Positions 42,160 through 52,148 of a DNA stretch of 64,000 nt are shown here, piece by piece. Below the pieces are notes generated by a model. That model had not been told where the DNA came from, did no database searches, and saw nothing but the letters and a program-made list of their open reading frames with translations. Position 1 is the stretch's first letter, and every line of letters starts with the position of its first letter. Source of the DNA: Psychrobacter sp. WY6 (GTDB taxonomy: Bacteria; Pseudomonadota; Gammaproteobacteria; Pseudomonadales; Moraxellaceae); NCBI RefSeq assembly GCF_018448495.1, contig NZ_CP049902.1:3162001-3226000 (forward strand), in the 5' to 3' direction. The translations under genes were made by a program, and so were the position numbers.

Positions 42160-44499
42160 ATGTCTCCAATTTTTCATATCAACAGATTAAGAGAACCTGA
42201 TTATACTTCTGTATCTTCAGTTAATTTTAGTATTCCCGGGTAACGACTGTATTCTCAGTAACGACAGCTTTAGGTATGGCAAGTTTGTCGGTCAATGCAC
42301 AGGATACGATAGTAGACATCAAACCTATGACACCCTCATCTTTTAACCTAAACTCTCCTGATATGACCCACCCTTCGGTAACTCTAGACACCATAGTGGT
42401 AACGTCTAACCCTTTATTGCCACAAGCGAATGAAATGGCAACCGCAACCAGTATTGTTACTGGCGATGCGCTCACTACTCAGACAAGCAGTACGCTTGGT
42501 GATGCACTAGCAAATGAAGTGGGCGTGTCTACTGATAGTTTTGGGCAAGGTGCGAGCCGACCCATTATTCGAGGGCAAAGCGCACCGCGTGTCCAAGTCA
42601 TGCAAAATGGTTTGAGCGTACAAGATGCGTCACAAATCTCACCAGACCATCAAGTGGCGGTACCTGTACTAGGTGCCAAACAAGTTGAAGTAATCAAAGG
42701 CACGTCAGCGTTGATGTATGGTGGCGGTGCTATCGGTGGTGTGGTCAATATTGTTAATGACACTATTCCTAAAGAAAAGCCTAAAAACAACATCAACGGA
42801 AAATTGGCATTGATTGGTCAACAAGCCACAGACGGTTATTTAGGTTATGCAGAACTCAATGGTAGTATCGGTGAAAATTGGCTATGGAGTGGGTATTACC
42901 AAAAGACGGATAAAGGCAATATCCAAGTACCACATTTGGATACCGATGAGATTGCCAACAGTTGGTACACGCAAGACAATGGTAGCATTGGCTTGTCTTA
43001 TGTGACTGATATGGGCTATATCGGTGCATCATATCAGCGCCTATCCTCAGAATATGGCTTGCCCTTTCATGTGCATAATGAATGCTCACCTGATAGCGTA
43101 CTGACTAACCAACTGAGCTGTGAGGCGGATCATGAACATGACCACGATCATGGTGAAGCGCCCTATGTCGATATGACGTCAAACGTCTATCAGCTCCATG
43201 CAGAGCGAAAATTACCCATGATAGGCGTCGTCGATAGCATCAATACGAAACTCAGCTATACCGATTATCGTCACGATGAAATAGATGAAGGTGCGGTGGG
43301 CACAACTTTTGAAAACAAAGCCATTAGTGCTCAAGCTCAAGCCACACATAGCACGTATAAAACAGGTAATCTAGGTTTTATGAAAGGTGTGGTCGGTCTA
43401 GATTACACAAACAGCCGGTTTTCTGCTGTTGGGCTAGAAGGCTATTTGCCGCAAACCGATCGTACACAGGTCGGTTTGTTTTTCATTGAACGACTCACGC
43501 CAGATTATTTGGCGCAAAATACAGAATGCTGATAAATTTGCAGGTCAGTCATTATCTACAATTGATGCCCATGCTGGTCATAATCATGGTGAGACGACGA
43601 AAGACGCTCCTCTCGATACGTCTAGTATTTTAAGAAAACAAGGCAAAAGTCCTTGGTATATTGAGTTTGGCGGTCGTCAAGATTTTCAAAGCCTAATAGA
43701 TAACGACAATAACATCGAAAAAACACATGCTGGAACGTCTGTCAGTTTAGAAGGTGGCAAATATCTTACGCCTAATACGCAGTTGTCAGCCAGAATCAGT
43801 CATTCTGAAAGATTGCCTTCTCCACAAGAGTTATTTTCTAATGGCGCCCATCTTGCAACCAATACTTGGGAGCGTGGCAATGGGCAATTAGAAGAAGAAT
43901 CTACTGATGGCGTAGAATTCACTTTGCGTTACGACAATGGCAATCGTTTTGATAGTAGTATTTCTGTCTTTTATAACGACAGCGCAAATTATATTTATGC
44001 AAAAACTCAAGACATTGCTACTGAAGGAGAGTCTGCAGATTTTCGTTTAGTGGATTATGTCCAAAGCGATGCCAAGCATTATGGTGGTGAAATTCAATCA
44101 CGCTATTATCTTAATGACAATATTAGTATTGGCAGCTTTGCCGATATTGCACTCATCACGCTAGATGATAGAAGCCTTACACGGAAATACGCGCCAAGAT
44201 TGGTAGCGCCTCGTATTGGTGGTGATATTACCTCTCAATTTGGTCAATTTGACTTGGTGCTGTCTGGGTATCATCGTTTTGAGCAAGATCACATTGCTGA
44301 TTTTGAAACCAATACACCGAGCTACAACATGGTTGATGCCAAGCTTGTCTATCACAGTTCGAGCGCTCATGATTACACCGCTTTTTTTCAAGTCGAAAAT
44401 ATTCTAAACGAGCTTGCCTATAATCATGCCTCTTATTTGGCTGAACAAGTACCAATGCCAGAGCGCTCTTTCAATGCGGGTATCACCTATAACTTCTAA
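42160..44499 (+). CDS. znuD: TonB-dependent zinc receptor, ZnuD-like (frame broken)
   Basis: Outer membrane receptor for zinc uptake powered by TonB. Start at 42160 (MSPIFHINRLREPDYTS); after a one-base slip at the GGG near 42240 the signal peptide continues TTVFSVTTALGMASLSVNA. Then the TonB box-like LDTIVVTSNPL, a plug with GQGASRPIIRGQSAPRVQVMQ and KQVEVIKGTSALMYGGGAIGGVVNI, and a 22-strand barrel ending SFNAGITYNF. His-rich stretches HEHDHDHGE and HAGHNHGE sit in loops, as in Neisseria ZnuD. A second slip near 43518 separates two long frames. A Zur-box-like site upstream and a His-rich lipoprotein downstream support zinc as substrate. Confidence 0.88.
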
Positions 44500-44586
44500 C
44501 AGCCTACTCTCTTTTCATTAGTCACCAGTAACTAGCAATCCGTAATCAATTGTCATAAGCCTCATAACTTATGACTGGAGTCCTTT

Positions 44587-45982
44587 ATGAATCAAATAAA
44601 TGCTTTGAGCCGTGCCATCACGCTCGCCTTCTCTTCTTTAATCGCCGTTTCAGCACTTAGCGGCTGCGGGTCATCAGATGATAGGAAAACACCAATCATA
44701 GATTCAGAACATGACCACGACCATGGAGACGATCATGACCATGATGATGAATCTGCTGTCAGCACTGAAATGGAACAAGGTCGTTTATTTATCACTGCAA
44801 AAGATGGCAGTCAAGCTTACATTTATAGCCTTGCTCAAGATAAAGTGATACAAACCTTACCTTTGACAGGTCAAGCCGATGCCGTACAAAGTAGTCCAGA
44901 TGGTCATTACGCCGTCGTCATGGATCGTACTAACAACACGGTCAATTTTATCATAGTGGGCTTGAGATTGAAAATCATGGCGATCATGATCACCCATATG
45001 CTCGTGATACGGCAAAAATGCCATTACAGCTCAACTATACCCGTCCTGTACATTTTCAAACGTTTGGTGAGCAAGCTGGATTATTTTTTGATGGTTTGGG
45101 TGCCACAGGCAACCCCATAGAAAACCCTGTAAAGAAGCTGGATTTGTACTCGTAACAGATACCGGTATTGCCGATGGTACACTGCCTTATCAAAAGCTTA
45201 ATACCAGCATGCACGGTACAGCGGAACCTAGAGGCAATTATGTGATTGCCTCGCAGCGTTATCAGACAACTGGTAGCTCACTGGCTGATACGCTCTCTGT
45301 ATTTGAACAGCATGGTGATCACTATCATATAAGCCAAACCTTTGAGACAAAATGCATGGGGTTGCATGGCAGTGGCAGCGTCACAGATTACAGTGTCTTT
45401 GCTTGTAGCGATGGCGTTTTAAGCGTCAAACAAACCGGAGACACATTCAGCGCCGAAAAAATTTCCTATCCCAGCAGCCTAACCAATATTCAATGTGATG
45501 GTACAAGCAGTAGTCCTGCTCGAATTGGCTCATTCATCACTAACCACCATCATAACTATGCCATTGGCAGCGCTTGCGGTCAGCCTTACCGTGTTGATCC
45601 TATCAGTAAAAACATGACACCGATTGTCTGGACAACAGACAGCCGTCGCCGTGTTGTCAGCTATGATTTTGATGCCCACGGAGAGCATTTAATGCTACTC
45701 GATGATACTGGCAAGTTATACATACTGGATGTCGCACAAAATTATAAGCAAACTGCCGTATTAAATGTTTTCCCTAATGGCATCGAAGGCAAAGCGGTTC
45801 CCTCATTTATTGTTAACCCAAACACGAAAATGGTTTATATGATGGATGACTCAAACCAGCAAATCATCGAAATTGATGCTGAAGATGGTGAAATCGAGTC
45901 AAAAATAACACTGAATTTCACACCCTCTCATGTGACTTGGTTTGGTGTGAAAGCTGGGCATGATGATGAACATAGCCATTAG
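44587..45982 (+). CDS. AztD-like zinc-binding beta-propeller lipoprotein (frame broken)
   Basis: About 460 residues. The signal ends in a lipobox SALSGC, so it is lipid anchored. A His/Asp cluster HDHDHGDDHDHDD follows at about residue 42, a second His cluster (HGDHDH) at ~135 and an HHHNY motif later. The body has propeller-like repeats (AYIYSLAQDKVIQTLPLTGQADAVQSSPDGHYAVV; GKLYILDVAQN) and ends in HDDEHSH. This agrees with AztD, a periplasmic zinc metallochaperone that feeds AztC, but AztD itself is soluble. Slips near 44955 and 45135. It follows the ZnuD-type gene by 87 bp, so it probably relays zinc from the receptor; that relay is inference. Confidence 0.78.
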
Positions 45983-46301
45983 CGCTTAGCACCTCATCTA
46001 ATAAAGATAGTTTAATGACTGCTGACAGTAATTGGCTATTAAAATATTTATAAACGCTAGTATTCAAGATAACCCTTAATCCGACGCTTCTTAAATTCCG
46101 AAGCATCCGATTAAAGCGCTCGATGATCTTGAATTCTTCTATAGGCATATCTTAAACAACTGGGCTAGTAGGATTTACTACATTAGTTATAGTCTGCTAT
46201 AACATCATATTACCCCAGTTTATAATTATAAAAAAACCAATGAAACCGCTACGATATTTTCATAGCAGTTTCATTGGTTATACGGTCTTTAACGCTAAAA
46301 A
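45983..46301. terminator. Intergenic between convergent genes with a terminator
   Basis: A long hairpin AACCAATGAAACCGCTA (46235-46251) with TAGCAGTTTCATTGGTT (46263-46279), one mismatch, preceded by an A-run, ends the nitroreductase gene on the minus strand. A 76-codon minus-strand frame at 45918-46148 overlaps the lipoprotein gene and is not called. Nothing else is evident. Confidence 0.75.
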
Positions 46302-46913
46302 TTATTTACTGAATACTTTCATACGTTCATCAATTGGCTGAAACGCTTTATCGCCTGCTGGCTGCTCAATAGCGCCGAACACCATTTGCGCATTTAATTC
46401 CCAATCATCAGCGATGTCCCAAGCATCGGCAACTCTCTGATCGATGACAGGATTATAATGCTGCAAGTTAGCACCGATATCTAAACTCGCCAATGCCGTC
46501 CAAATTACATATTGATGCATCGCGCTGGTTTGATGTGCCCAGATTGGGAATTTATCCGCATATAAAGAGGCGGCTTCTTGCATGTTTCTCACGACGCCTT
46601 TGTCCTCGAAAAACAAATACTGTACCGCACCCGCTCTAAAGCCTGCAATTTTATCTTTAGTACCTTGGAACTTCTCGTCATCGCCAACAATCACTTTGAG
46701 TGTCTCTTCAGTAATATCCCATAATTTTTCATGATCTTCACCGAATAACACCACGATACGCGTCGATTGTGAGTTAAAAGCGGATGGCGTATGCAAAACC
46801 GCATGCTCAACTAACTTAACGATTTCGTCATTTGATACTGGCAATTGATTGATCAATGCATAGATAGAACGGCGCTTTTCTGCCAATTGTTGTACGTCTT
46901 TTAGGTTTGACAT
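46302..46913 (-). CDS. Nitroreductase-family oxidoreductase
   Basis: 203 residues, intact. An FMN-dependent nitroreductase of the short HBN1/YdgI-like group that reduces quinones, nitro-compounds or enones with NAD(P)H. Visible family marks are the N-terminal RRSIYAL, HTPSAFNSQSTRIVV (FMN phosphate contact), LFFEDKGVVR, the dimer-interface region WAHQTSAMHQYVIWTALASLDIGANLQHYN and the end QPAGDKAF. No signal peptide; cytoplasmic. It is downstream of two pirin genes on the same strand. Substrate not predictable. Confidence 0.88.
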   Translation of the reverse strand: MSNLKDVQQLAEKRRSIYALINQLPVSNDEIVKLVEHAVLHTPSAFNSQSTRIVVLFGEDHEKLWDITEETLKVIVGDDEKFQGTKDKIAGFRAGAVQYLFFEDKGVVRNMQEAASLYADKFPIWAHQTSAMHQYVIWTALASLDIGANLQHYNPVIDQRVADAWDIADDWELNAQMVFGAIEQPAGDKAFQPIDERMKVFSK

Positions 46914-46985
46914 TGTTTCTCCAGTGATTATTGATGAGTTTACGTGATTAAGAACTAAGTTATAAATTTAAATACTAACCAACCT

Positions 46986-47926
46986 TTAACCTTTAAAACC
47001 TTGAAGTAATTCAGGTGCTGGCAAACGTTTCATATCAGAGTCGACATTACCGAAACGCTCATGACCATTATTCCAGTCGATGATGGATTGCTCAATCTCT
47101 GCTTTATTGTCAGCAACAAAATTCCACCAGAGTAGGACTTGGTTATTTAATGGTTCACCGCCGATAAACATCACACGTGTGCCTTTTTAGCAACCAATTT
47201 AATGCTTTCGTTATTAGCAACATCACTATCGTGGAAACGAAAGAGTTGATCCTGCTTACATACCTTTCCTTCAGATTCTATCTCACCCTCTGAGACTAAG
47301 ATGCCGTATTCAAAGCTTGGTTCTAAAGTGAGCGTCACCTCGCCATCCTCGGTAAAGTACACGTCGATACCGACCAGCTTGGAGTATTGGATAGTAGGCG
47401 CTTCAAAGTGCTGACCTGACACATTGGTATAGCTACCGGTGGTCAGAATCATCTCAACACTATCTTCCGTCCACGTTGGTAGCTCTGGATAATGATGAAA
47501 ACCGCGCTCAATCTCTTGATCCGTTGGTAGTGCAATCCAGAGCTGTACCATGCTGATAGCACGCGCCGCATCCGACGAACCACCAGTGTCTGGAAACACG
47601 CTTTGTTCCGTATGACTGATGCCTTGGCTTAGACCCGTACCGGCTGTCATGACGTTGACTTGGTTCTTAGTAATGACTTGCTCGTTACCTAAGCTATCTT
47701 TATGCAGTACTTCGCCATTTAACATCCAGCTAAAAGTTTGCAGATTGGTGTGCGGATGACGACCCACTTGCATGCCTAATTCATCTTCACCAAAGTCAGC
47801 AGGACCAGCGTGATCTAAAAAGCACCAGGCTCCGATAGGTTTTTTGCCAGTGTTAGGTAGCAGACGAGCAATAGGAATACCGCCAACATCGGCCATTCTT
47901 GGCTCTAGGGTTTGAATACTCATCAT
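46986..47926 (-). CDS. Pirin-family cupin protein (frame broken once)
   Basis: About 313 residues joined. The N-terminal cupin holds the metal ligands of pirins: HPHTNLQT (two His) and GISHTEQS (His and Glu). A second cupin follows from YTNVSGQHFEAP. The frame slips at ~47180 after LVAKKAHV, and the C-terminal 60 residues continue as VMFIGGEPLNNQVLLWWNFVADNKAEI, the usual end of this family. Pirins bind iron and some act as quercetinases; the substrate here is unknown. 71 bp separate it from the next pirin gene upstream. Confidence 0.87.
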
Positions 47927-47997
47927 TCACCTCTTATTATAGATAGTTATAGATTCTTGAATACATGATTATGAATTACTACTATTTTTTGTATCAA

Positions 47998-48708
47998 TTA
48001 ATACATAGGTACTTCCATTAGCAATACTCTAGCGTCCTCATCAGCATCCATCGTGAAGCTTTTGGTGTCTGAGATACCAAGACCATCTCGAGTATCAAGT
48101 ACGTTACCGTTGATAGTCACTTTACCCTCTAGTACCAAGACATAAACACCGTTATTGACATCTTTTAAATCATAAGTCTGAGTCACGCCTTTGTCAAAAT
48201 GACCCATATGGAACCAAGCGTTTTGGTGAATCCAAACCCCAGCGTCGTCCGCGTTTGGCGAGAGCACTTGGTTAAACTCATTAGCTTTCATGTGCTCATC
48301 CATACGTACTTGCTGATAGCGCGGCGTCACACCCATTTTATTGGGAATCACCCAAATTTGTAAAAACTTGACAGGTTCATTGGCATCGCCATTCATCTCA
48401 CTATGAGTAATACCCGTACCCGCTGACATGACCTGAATCTCACCCGTTTCGATGATACCTTCGTTACCGATATTATCGCCATGAGCTAGCTTCCCACTTA
48501 GAGGAATACTGATAATTTCCATATCGCGGTGTGAGTGTTTGCCGAAACCTTGACCACCAATAACAAAGTCATCATTGATGACCCGTAGCGCGCCAAAACC
48601 CATACGCTCTGGATTATGATAATTGGCAAAGCTAAAAGTATGACGGCTTTTGAGCCAGCCATGATTAGCATCGCCACGAGAATCTGCTGCATGATAGATC
48701 GTTTTCAT
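47998..48708 (-). CDS. Pirin-family protein, YhhW-like
   Basis: 236 residues, intact. Bicupin of the YhhW/YhaK group, some members of which oxidise quercetin. Metal ligands appear in GFGKHSHRDMEI and GITHSEMNG (His, His, His, Glu); the start MKTIYHAADSRGDANHGWLKSRHTFSFANY is highly characteristic. First gene of a minus-strand row (this, second pirin, nitroreductase) and divergent from the small GNAT gene, across a region that carries one copy of the shared 48-bp motif. Probably cytoplasmic response to quinone or flavonoid-type compounds; that role is inference. Confidence 0.92.
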   Translation of the reverse strand: MKTIYHAADSRGDANHGWLKSRHTFSFANYHNPERMGFGALRVINDDFVIGGQGFGKHSHRDMEIISIPLSGKLAHGDNIGNEGIIETGEIQVMSAGTGITHSEMNGDANEPVKFLQIWVIPNKMGVTPRYQQVRMDEHMKANEFNQVLSPNADDAGVWIHQNAWFHMGHFDKGVTQTYDLKDVNNGVYVLVLEGKVTINGNVLDTRDGLGISDTKSFTMDADEDARVLLMEVPMY

Positions 48709-48774
48709 AAGTTATCCTTTATTTTTAATTGGCTTGTTTAAGCTATGGTCCTATTATAATTGTTGAGCAGATAT

Positions 48775-48822
48775 AGATAAACAGTGATTATTGCAAATAA
48801 CTATTCTTATTTATAGAACAAT
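48775..48822. promoter_or_regulatory. 48-bp motif, copy 1 (pirin/GNAT divergent promoter)
   Basis: Matches 51142-51189 at 39 of 48 positions without gaps. Shared parts include AGATAAAC, GTGAT, CAAAT, TTCTTATTTA and AGAACAAT; the last two form the inverted repeat TTCT...AGAA. In both places the motif stands between divergent genes in the same orientation. Probably the operator of the LysR regulator at 51205. Confidence 0.7.
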
Positions 48823-48927
48823 AGGTGCTTAGAATTAACGTAATATAATAGTCACGCCATCATTCGCGCCACCCGTTAGTACCAATAAACGGGTGCAAAA
48901 AATATTAACGATAAGGAGAGGTAAACC

Positions 48928-49255
48928 ATGTCAAATCTACATACATTGAATAATGAAGTTATCGACAACAAAGCTCAAAAACGTTTCGAAATTCATATCG
49001 ATGATCAAGTTGCGTTTGAAGAGTATGAGGTTTTTTACCACATCCACAGGTGAGGAAGGTATTGAGTATAAGCACACATTCGTACCTGAGTCGCTCAGTG
49101 GTCGTGGTATTGCTGGTTACTTAGTTAAGGTTATCTTAGATTGTGCAGCCGTTAGAAAACTGCGCGTTAAACCAACCTGTCCTTATGTGAAATCCTATAT
49201 TGATAAGCATCTACAATACCAAGACAATTCGGTGTTTCATGGTGCGAAAGCCTAA
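48928..49255 (+). CDS. Small GNAT-like N-acetyltransferase, COG2388/NATD1 type (frame broken once)
   Basis: About 109 residues. ATG 48928 follows AAGGAGAGG. The first part MSNLHTLNNEVIDNKAQKRFEIHID and, after a slip in the TTTTTT run near 49035, STGEEGIEYKHTFVPESLSGRGIAGYLVK contain the acetyl-CoA loop in the short form S-GRGIAGxL; LRVKPTCPYVKSYIDKH is the typical C-terminus. Substrate unknown. Divergent from the YhhW-like pirin and likely co-regulated with it. Confidence 0.85.
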
Positions 49256-49272
49256 GAAAATATGAACCAAAA

Positions 49273-49302
49273 AAAAGCCATGACAAATCATCATGGCTTT
49301 TT
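49273..49302. terminator. Bidirectional terminator
   Basis: AAAAGCCATGA (49273-49283) pairs with TCATGGCTTTTT (49291-49302). It lies between the GNAT gene (plus) and the YoaK gene (minus) and can serve both. Confidence 0.88.
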
Positions 49303-49340
49303 ACGATTAATGGCATTACTCAATAATGGTAAAACTTTTA

Positions 49341-50084
49341 TTAGCTAATATGCTGTAAGAACTCTGGATTACGCGCTAGTAGTGATAGGTACAGCACAGG
49401 AATGACAAACAAACCGACTGCCCAATAACTGAGATTGACGTACAGCACCGCCCCAAGGAGCGCGCCAATCACAAAGCTGATAACCAATGCCGCGCTATGC
49501 CCCAATTTTTTGGCATTATCAGCGCTACGGTTGGCAATATAATCTGACAGACCAATGCCCAATTGGGTCGTATTACCCGTCATTAATACCGTAGGACTCA
49601 TATGTTTGATGACTGTTTTACTAGCCGTATTACGAATAGCAAGTGCCGTTAAGCCCAAACCACCAGTAATGGCGACCGATATATCGCCTGCTTCAGTGAA
49701 AGGTTGAAAGGACAATCCTGCTATCATAAATGCGCTCAAAAATAGCGCTTCTGCTAAAAACAAATGACTGAGTACTAACGTTTGCTTTCGGCTTTTATCA
49801 ATGTATATTTTGGTAATAACCACCGTTATTATAAAAAGTGGCACCGATGCCAGCTTGATCCACAAGCCATCTTCACCTTTAACCAAACCGCTACCAGCCA
49901 GTACTAAGTTACCCGTGACATGAGCGGTAAAAAAGCCAAATAAAGTGATAAAGCCAATGGTATCAATCGCCCCACCAACTATCGTTAATAGTATAGGCGC
50001 TTGATAGCGTTGCCAAAAGCTTGGTGTCTTACGATCTAGAGTATTGTTATCAGCGACAGCTTTAGGCACTGGTATGTCCTGCAA
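49341..50084 (-). CDS. YoaK-family (DUF1275) membrane protein
   Basis: 247 residues, intact. Six or seven membrane segments, with the family signatures GGAIDTIGFITLFGFFTAHVTGNLVLAG near the N-terminus and MSPTVLMTGNTTQLG in the middle. Function of the family is not established. Its start overlaps the FMN-reductase stop by 23 bp, so the two genes are translated together. Confidence 0.88.
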   Translation of the reverse strand: MQDIPVPKAVADNNTLDRKTPSFWQRYQAPILLTIVGGAIDTIGFITLFGFFTAHVTGNLVLAGSGLVKGEDGLWIKLASVPLFIITVVITKIYIDKSRKQTLVLSHLFLAEALFLSAFMIAGLSFQPFTEAGDISVAITGGLGLTALAIRNTASKTVIKHMSPTVLMTGNTTQLGIGLSDYIANRSADNAKKLGHSAALVISFVIGALLGAVLYVNLSYWAVGLFVIPVLYLSLLARNPEFLQHIS

Positions 50085-50616
50085 AATCCACGAAATCAGT
50101 CACAAAGCGCTGTAAGAATTTCTGTGTGCGCGGGCTAACACTGCCATCGTCATTTAAGCTGTCAGTTGCACGACTTAAATGAATTTCAGGATCAATCATC
50201 ATTTGTGCCGACAGCATTTGCAGGCTTTTTCTGAAATCAAGGCCACTATTGATACCGCCAAAACTGCCTGGCGAGGCCGTCACTACCGCAACTTTTTTAT
50301 GGGTCCAAACGCTTTCTTTATACGGACGAGAGCCGATATCGATGACGTTTTTTAGGGCAGCAGGCATGGTTCGATTATGCTCTGGCGTGACAATCAATAC
50401 CCCATCGGCGTTCTTAAGCTGTTTACGGACACGCTCATAGCTGTCAATGGTCGTGTCATCATAATCTTGATTATAAACAGGCAAATCGGAAATGTGTACT
50501 TCTTCTATCACTACGTTCTCAGGCATTTGCGATACCATAAGCTCTGCAAATTTACGATTGATAGATTCTTTTCGCAAGCTGCCAATAATTAAGGCGATGT
50601 TTAGGGATGCGCTCAT
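50062..50616 (-). CDS. NADPH-dependent FMN reductase, ChrR/WrbA-like flavodoxin fold
   Basis: 184 residues, intact. The flavin phosphate loop is GSLRKESINRKFA, followed by ISDLPVYNQD and GVLIVTPEHNRTMPAALKNVID; SPGSFGGINS contacts the isoalloxazine ring. Enzymes of this group reduce quinones, azo dyes or chromate. In the common motif TPEYN the Tyr is replaced by His here. It is between DoxX and YoaK genes on the minus strand. Substrate not predictable. Confidence 0.88.
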   Translation of the reverse strand: MSASLNIALIIGSLRKESINRKFAELMVSQMPENVVIEEVHISDLPVYNQDYDDTTIDSYERVRKQLKNADGVLIVTPEHNRTMPAALKNVIDIGSRPYKESVWTHKKVAVVTASPGSFGGINSGLDFRKSLQMLSAQMMIDPEIHLSRATDSLNDDGSVSPRTQKFLQRFVTDFVDFAGHTSA

Positions 50617-50669
50617 AGCGGCTCCTTGATTATGATGATAAGACGATATTTTCTACGCCATTTACTCTA

Positions 50670-51060
50670 CTATATTCTGCGATGATTACTGTTATCAATT
50701 GAATAAGCACCTGCTCCATGAGCAAATATCATCAAGAAACCACCCGCCATCGCAATGTTTTTCATGAAAGGGTTCATCTGTGATTCATCTATCCAGAATT
50801 GATGAAAAAGCAGCGCTGAGACTACGCTAAAACCAGCCATTAAAATCGCTACTAAGCGCGCTTTGAAACCAAAGAGAATAGCAAGGCCGCCGAAAAGTTC
50901 AACAGCAATAACCAAAGGCAATAGCATCCCAGGCACACCCATTGCTTCCATATAACCTTGAGTAGCGGCATAACCGGTAATTTTGGTAAAGCCTGAAAAG
51001 ATAAAAATCATTGATAAAACAGGCGTCCGATAGGAGCGCTAGCTCTTGTAGTTTATCCAT
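50670..51060 (-). CDS. DoxX-family membrane protein (frame broken once)
   Basis: About 130 residues. The start at 51060 (MDKLQELAL) follows GGAG; after a slip near 51025 it continues IGRLFLSMIFIFSGFTKITGY. Four membrane helices and the family motifs FxSGxxKI, MLLPLVIAVELFGGLAILFGF, and FHQFW are present. DoxX proteins are linked to thiol and oxidative stress responses. First gene of the minus row DoxX, FMN reductase, YoaK, and divergent from the LysR gene across copy 2 of the 48-bp motif. Confidence 0.87.
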
Positions 51061-51141
51061 GGGTTTTCTCCAGTAAGAATAGAAGTTTTTTTAAGCTTTT
51101 ATTTGATTATGACAGGACTATTGTATTCGTTGCTTATAACT

Positions 51142-51189
51142 AGATAAACCGTGATAATTACAAATGTAAGTTCTTATTTAAAGAACAAT
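51142..51189. promoter_or_regulatory. 48-bp motif, copy 2 (DoxX/LysR divergent promoter)
   Basis: Second copy of the motif at 48775-48822. It contains a perfect inverted repeat GTTCTT (51170-51175), spacer ATTTA, AAGAAC (51181-51186), the T-N11-A form usual for LysR-type operators, 16 bp before the LysR start codon. Confidence 0.75.
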
Positions 51190-51204
51190 TAAGAGGTGGT
51201 TTAC

Positions 51205-52110
51205 ATGGGACAATTAGAAGATATGGCAATGTTTGTGCGTATTGTCGAAGCAGGTAGTATTACCAAGGCTGCCGAGCAACTGAACATCGCAAAATCTGCG
51301 GTAAGCCGGCGTTTAAAGGAGTTAGAGACGCGCTTGGGCAGTCAACTGATTAGCCGAACCACGCGTCAATCAAACTTAACCCAAGCTGGTGAACAGTATT
51401 ATCAAAAGGTGCACCATATACTCAGCGAAGTGGATGCGCTGAATGAAGAGACGAGTGGTACTCCGACGCGTATCGAAGGGACATTAAAGATGACAGCACC
51501 ATTGTCCTTTGGTTTGATGCATTTAAACGATGTTATTGATGAATACGCCAATCAGCATCCTGAGTTAAAGTTTGAGCTGGATTTTTCTGATCGGCATACT
51601 GATTTGATTGAGGAAGGGTTTGAGTTAGCGATTCGTATTAGAGAGTTGCAAGATTACAGTTATCAAGCCAAACGTCTAGCACTGATTCGTTATGCGTTAT
51701 GCGCCAGTCCCGAATATTTAGAGAGTATGGGTACGCCAAAGACTTTTGACGATCTGTCAGAACATGAGTTTTTACAATATGGTATGAGCAAATCTAGCAC
51801 GATAGAACTGATAGATGAGCAAGGTAAGAAGCATCAAGTCGCCGTAAACGGTAAAATAAAAGCCAATAATGGGGACTTTTTGCGGGAGATGGCAGTCAAA
51901 GGTCATGGCATTGCTTTTCTGCCAACTTTTATTACGTATCAAGCCTTAATTAGCGGTGAGCTTGTGCCTATCCTGCAGCAATATCAATTACCCACTTTAA
52001 ATGCTTATGCGGTCTATCCTAAAAATCGATTTTTATCGCAACGTTGTCGTTATTTGATTGATTTTATCGCTGAACGTTTTGGCGATAATCCGTACTGGGA
52101 TAATTTTTGA
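51205..52110 (+). CDS. LysR-family transcriptional regulator
   Basis: 301 residues from ATG 51205, chosen because AAGAGG lies eight bases upstream; a GTG at 51196 has no such signal. N-terminal winged helix-turn-helix (MAMFVRIVEAGSITKAAEQLNIAKSAVSRRLKELETRLG), linker helix, then the two-lobed inducer domain (LKMTAPLSFGLMHL; GFELAIRIRELQDYSY; AVKGHGIAFLPTFI). It belongs to the group closest to AaeR/DmlR-type regulators. Divergent from DoxX; the 48-bp motif suggests it regulates itself, the DoxX operon and the pirin/GNAT pair. Confidence 0.93.
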   Translation: MGQLEDMAMFVRIVEAGSITKAAEQLNIAKSAVSRRLKELETRLGSQLISRTTRQSNLTQAGEQYYQKVHHILSEVDALNEETSGTPTRIEGTLKMTAPLSFGLMHLNDVIDEYANQHPELKFELDFSDRHTDLIEEGFELAIRIRELQDYSYQAKRLALIRYALCASPEYLESMGTPKTFDDLSEHEFLQYGMSKSSTIELIDEQGKKHQVAVNGKIKANNGDFLREMAVKGHGIAFLPTFITYQALISGELVPILQQYQLPTLNAYAVYPKNRFLSQRCRYLIDFIAERFGDNPYWDNF

Positions 52111-52148
52111 TAAACACTTACGGCTCAACACTTAACGGACAAGCTTAA

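Noticed and set aside
45918..46148. 76-codon minus-strand frame including IEEFKIIERFNRMLRNLRSVG
   Set aside because: Overlaps the lipoprotein gene end and has no supporting signal; a faint transposase-like look was not enough.
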